Part shown: one piece after another, positions 61,502 through 64,000 of the stretch
Position numbering within the stretch: position 1 is the stretch's first letter
Layout: each line of letters begins with the position of its first letter
NCBI GenBank assembly: GCA_947630715.1
Contig: CANRIP010000005.1
Coordinates: 35,050-99,049 of the forward strand
Length of the DNA stretch: 64,000 nucleotides
Source of the DNA: an uncultured Acetatifactor sp.
GTDB taxonomy: Bacteria; Bacillota; Clostridia; Lachnospirales; Lachnospiraceae
Reading direction: 5' to 3'
Notes under the pieces: generated by a model
Databases searched by the model: none
Told to the model about the DNA's origin: nothing
What the model saw: the letters and a program-made list of their open reading frames with translations, nothing else
Position numbers and translations under genes: made by a program

Positions 61502-63367
61502 ATGGCGATTGAACAGTATACTGAAAGCTTAACTTTAAAAGAAATGAAATGTACAATAGGAGAAAATCCGTTTGGATATGTTTTTCCACAGGGAGATGTT
61601 TCTAGTGTAGATAAAATTGAAAAGCTTCTTAAAAAAGCTGGTGGAAAACCCAAAGAGTGTGAGTTAGCTGATTATACTCAAGGAGGAAATGGCAAAGCAA
61701 AACCAGAATACATAATTACATTTAATGATGATATACATACTATAATTGTGATTGAGTGTAAAAATACTGCTAAAAAACATTGTAGCACATACTTGAATAA
61801 ACCTAACGGATTTGCTGTCGATGGAGTTTTATACTATGCGAAATTTTTGAAACAGGAATATAATGTTATTGCAATTGCGGTAAGTGGAACAAATGTAGAT
61901 AATATGAAAGTGGATACATATTACTGGCAGCAAGGGCAAGAAGAATATTCATCATTAAAAAAAGCAAAAAATATTATTCTGGAACCTAAGAATTATATTG
62001 AGTTGATTAGAGGAAATAAACTTAAAAAGGCATACTCATTAGATGAAATTAGAAATACGGCTATTGATATGCATAATTCATTGCGAGAAATAAAAGTAAC
62101 AGAAGCACATAAGCCAATTTTTATTGCGGGAATACTAATTGCGTTGAATGATGAGGATTTTTCAAAAAGTTATTCAATGTTAAGTTCATATAAGTTGGTG
62201 ATGCAAAATATTCAAAATGCGATTGAAAACGTGCTAAAGGAGAGTGATATAAAAAGCAGTAGAATAAATTATATTAAGCAAGTCTTTAATACGCTTCAAG
62301 ATAATACAAAGTTTGCAGAAATTCCATTAGGACACTCTAAGTCTATTACTTGGTACATAGAGCAATTAGAGATGAAAATTAAACCAATGATGGACTATGC
62401 AGATAGTACGGTGGATGCATTGGGTGTATTTTACCATGAGTTTATTAAGTATTCTGGTGGTGATGGAAGTGGATTGGGAATTGTTTTGACTCCGCAACAT
62501 TTAACAGAATTTATGTGTGATTTGGCTGGAGTTAATAAAAACAGTCGTGTTGTTGATATATGTTGTGGGTCTGGCTCTTTTTTAGTAACAGCAATGAGTA
62601 AAATGTTTAAAGAAGCTAATCCTGAAGAAGTAGAAAACATTCGTAAAAATGGTTTATATGGAGTGGAATTTGATGATGGTCTTTATACATTGGCTATAGC
62701 CAATATGATTATTCGTAAAGATGGAAAATCCAATATCTATAAAGGAGATTGTTTTAATTCCAGTATAACAAAGGAATTAAAAGAAAAAAGTATCAATATT
62801 GGATTGATAAATCCGCCATATTCACAAAAAGATGTAGTTGAATTAGAATTTGTGGAACATTTATTAGAGATACTTACGGTGGGAGGAATAGGTGTAGTTG
62901 TAGTTCCTATGAGTTGTGCAATTGGTACGAAATTTAAAGATGTTAGAGAGCGCTTGATGAAAAAAAATACACTGAAAGCTGTATTTTCTATGCCTGATGA
63001 CATTTTTTATCCAACGGGTACGAATGTATGTGTTATGGTATGGGAAGCCCATACCCCGCATGACTCACAGCAGGAAACTTTCTTTGGTTATTGTAAAGAT
63101 GATGGGTTTGTAAAACGAAAAAAACTGGGAAGAATAGATGCTTTGGGTAAATGGGAAGAAATTGAAAAAGAGTGGCTAAGACTGTATAGAAACAGAGAAG
63201 TAGTAGACGGATTGTCGGCGAGACAGTGTGTAGGGTGTGAGGATGAATGGTTGTGTGAAGCATACATGCAGACGGATTATTCAAAATTACGCCAAGAGGA
63301 TTTTCAACAGACAATTAACGACTATGTAGCGTATTTGATAAAGAATGGTGGCATTTATGAGAACTAA
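61502..63367 (+). CDS. Nuclease-N6-adenine methyltransferase fusion, BcgI A-subunit-like (621 aa)
   Basis: Restriction and modification activities in one chain. The N-terminal ~180 residues contain a PD-(D/E)xK-type nuclease core: acidic residue in KPEYIITF and E-x-K in IIVIECKNTAKKH (about 78-103). A helical region (about 190-320) leads to an N6-adenine methyltransferase: SAM motif I DICCGSGSFL (about 349-358) preceded by the TPQHLTEFMCDL segment, and catalytic motif IV NPPYSQ (about 437-442). The C-terminal ~100 residues couple to the specificity subunit. The order nuclease-helical-methylase and the adjacent S gene match type IIB enzymes such as BcgI. A methylase-only type I M subunit would lack the N-terminal nuclease. 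Confidence 0.85.
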   Translation: MAIEQYTESLTLKEMKCTIGENPFGYVFPQGDVSSVDKIEKLLKKAGGKPKECELADYTQGGNGKAKPEYIITFNDDIHTIIVIECKNTAKKHCSTYLNKPNGFAVDGVLYYAKFLKQEYNVIAIAVSGTNVDNMKVDTYYWQQGQEEYSSLKKAKNIILEPKNYIELIRGNKLKKAYSLDEIRNTAIDMHNSLREIKVTEAHKPIFIAGILIALNDEDFSKSYSMLSSYKLVMQNIQNAIENVLKESDIKSSRINYIKQVFNTLQDNTKFAEIPLGHSKSITWYIEQLEMKIKPMMDYADSTVDALGVFYHEFIKYSGGDGSGLGIVLTPQHLTEFMCDLAGVNKNSRVVDICCGSGSFLVTAMSKMFKEANPEEVENIRKNGLYGVEFDDGLYTLAIANMIIRKDGKSNIYKGDCFNSSITKELKEKSINIGLINPPYSQKDVVELEFVEHLLEILTVGGIGVVVVPMSCAIGTKFKDVRERLMKKNTLKAVFSMPDDIFYPTGTNVCVMVWEAHTPHDSQQETFFGYCKDDGFVKRKKLGRIDALGKWEEIEKEWLRLYRNREVVDGLSARQCVGCEDEWLCEAYMQTDYSKLRQEDFQQTINDYVAYLIKNGGIYEN

Positions 63368-64000
63368 AATTTTTTTATTAAACGATATTACAGATATAAC
63401 TTATGGAAATAAGTTTGATTTACAAAATATGACATTTAATGCGCCATCGGTTAATTTTATTTCTAGAACTGCTTTAAATAATGGTGTATCTGCTAAAGTT
63501 GACAGAGTATATGGGATAGAACCGTACCCTGAAGGTTGCTTAACGATTGCATTAGGTGGCAGTATTGGCGCAACATTTTATCAGGACACCCCTTTCTATA
63601 CGGCTCAAAATATTGCTGTTGTCCAGTTTAAGGAAGATATATCTTATTTATCAAAACTGTATTTGTGCCAGATCATAAAATTTGAAGTAAAAAATAAATT
63701 CAGGGCATTTGGTAGAGAATTGAATCGTCATATAAAAACGGATTTTAGCGTTCAATTACCGATAAATGATAATGATTGTCCGGATTGGCAGTTTATGGAA
63801 AATTTTATAAAAACCTTAAAATATAAACCTATTACGACAAAAATAAAAAAAGTAGATTATACAATTGATACAAAAAACTGGAAATATTATACGATGGATG
63901 ATCTGTTTCAATTTGTAAAGGGGAAAAGATTAACAAAGGAGAATATTATTCCAGGGAATGTTAATTTTTTGGGAGCAATCAGTGAAAATAATGGTATTAG
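63357..64000 (+). CDS. Specificity (S/B) subunit of the BcgI-like system, 5' part
   Basis: Target-recognition subunit, truncated by the window edge after 214 codons. The first half holds a target-recognition domain beginning KIFLLNDITDITYGNKFDL and containing RTALNNGVSAKV, LTIALGGSIGATFYQ and FGRELNRHIKTDFSVQLP. A second, similar domain starts with YYTMDDLFQFVKGKRL...VNFLGAISENNGI near residue 190. Two tandem domains of this kind recognise the two half-sites of a bipartite target. The ATG at 63357 overlaps the upstream gene by 11 bp. Strongly AT-rich codon use. Confidence 0.85.
   Translation, partial: MRTKIFLLNDITDITYGNKFDLQNMTFNAPSVNFISRTALNNGVSAKVDRVYGIEPYPEGCLTIALGGSIGATFYQDTPFYTAQNIAVVQFKEDISYLSKLYLCQIIKFEVKNKFRAFGRELNRHIKTDFSVQLPINDNDCPDWQFMENFIKTLKYKPITTKIKKVDYTIDTKNWKYYTMDDLFQFVKGKRLTKENIIPGNVNFLGAISENNGI

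Larger units (their letters stand above)
61080..64000. mobile_element. AT-rich restriction-modification island (left end; continues beyond the window)
   Basis: Immediately after the pdp terminator the sequence changes to strongly AT-rich DNA with A/T-ending codons (AAA, ATA, TTA, GAT), unlike everything to its left. It carries an HTH gene and a BcgI-like restriction-modification operon. No integrase, transposase or clear attachment repeats are visible in the window, so the transfer mechanism is unknown. 61076-61315 has no gene. Confidence 0.65.

Noticed and set aside
61502..63367. Plain type I HsdM methyltransferase
   Set aside because: An extra N-terminal ~180 residues with a PD-(D/E)xK-like core precede the methylase, so a nuclease-methylase fusion is the better description.

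Overview
The window looks like a chromosomal segment of a Gram-positive anaerobe of the class Clostridia, most likely a Lachnospiraceae-type gut bacterium. The evidence is the sporulation-type SpoIID and SpoIIIE/FtsK proteins, 6S RNA next to a SpoIID-like gene, a BspA-like leucine-rich-repeat/sortase B locus, formate-THF ligase, electron-bifurcating NfnAB, a Re-citrate-synthase-like enzyme beside NADP isocitrate dehydrogenase, strong AGGAGG ribosome sites and several TTG starts. I cannot name the species. Most of the window is moderately GC-rich; the last ~2.9 kb is clearly AT-rich and looks acquired.

Layout. 1-6.9 kb: 3' part of pckA, a 24-25 nt tandem array, a GH43-like glycosidase, an esterase, 6S RNA, a SpoIID-like protein and a YihY membrane protein. 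6.9-13.9 kb: pheS and pheT, each preceded by a copy of the same ~112 bp structured repeat, then an M18 aminopeptidase, queA and a VanZ-family gene. 13.9-21.7 kb: tyrA (minus), an EF-G paralogue, leuS behind a T-box remnant with no visible Stem I, two unrecognised minus-strand genes and a Cys/Gly/Asn-rich small protein. 21.8-32.3 kb: a surface locus (sortase B, two BspA-like proteins, a CPBP protease, a small membrane protein), a second tandem array and a subtilase without a signal peptide. 32.3-35.8 kb: a citrate-branch operon (Re-citrate-synthase-like enzyme, GntR regulator, icd) behind a promoter that contains a 32-bp palindrome. 35.8-39.6 kb: an ABC-F ATPase and a divergent MFS exporter with a third tandem array between them; the exporter has a leader peptide and mutually exclusive hairpins arranged as in erm-type translation attenuators. 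39.6-61 kb: rex, a coiled-coil protein, NAD(P)HX repair enzyme, MazF-like toxin, CNNM/CorC protein, YebC, a GT2 glycosyltransferase with a large membrane protein, TepA-like ClpP, FtsK/SpoIIIE, fhs, a zinc-ribbon protein, nfnAB, rlmH, nth and pyrimidine-nucleoside phosphorylase. 61-64 kb: a small HTH gene, a nuclease-methyltransferase fusion and a truncated specificity subunit that together resemble a BcgI-type (type IIB) restriction-modification system.

Strongest leads: the MFS leader-peptide attenuator (38.0-38.2 kb), the duplicated phe element with a covarying base pair and a possible pseudoknot that competes with the ribosome site, the Stem-I-less leuS T-box, the BcgI-like island, and three unrelated short-period arrays that fill gaps between transcription units.
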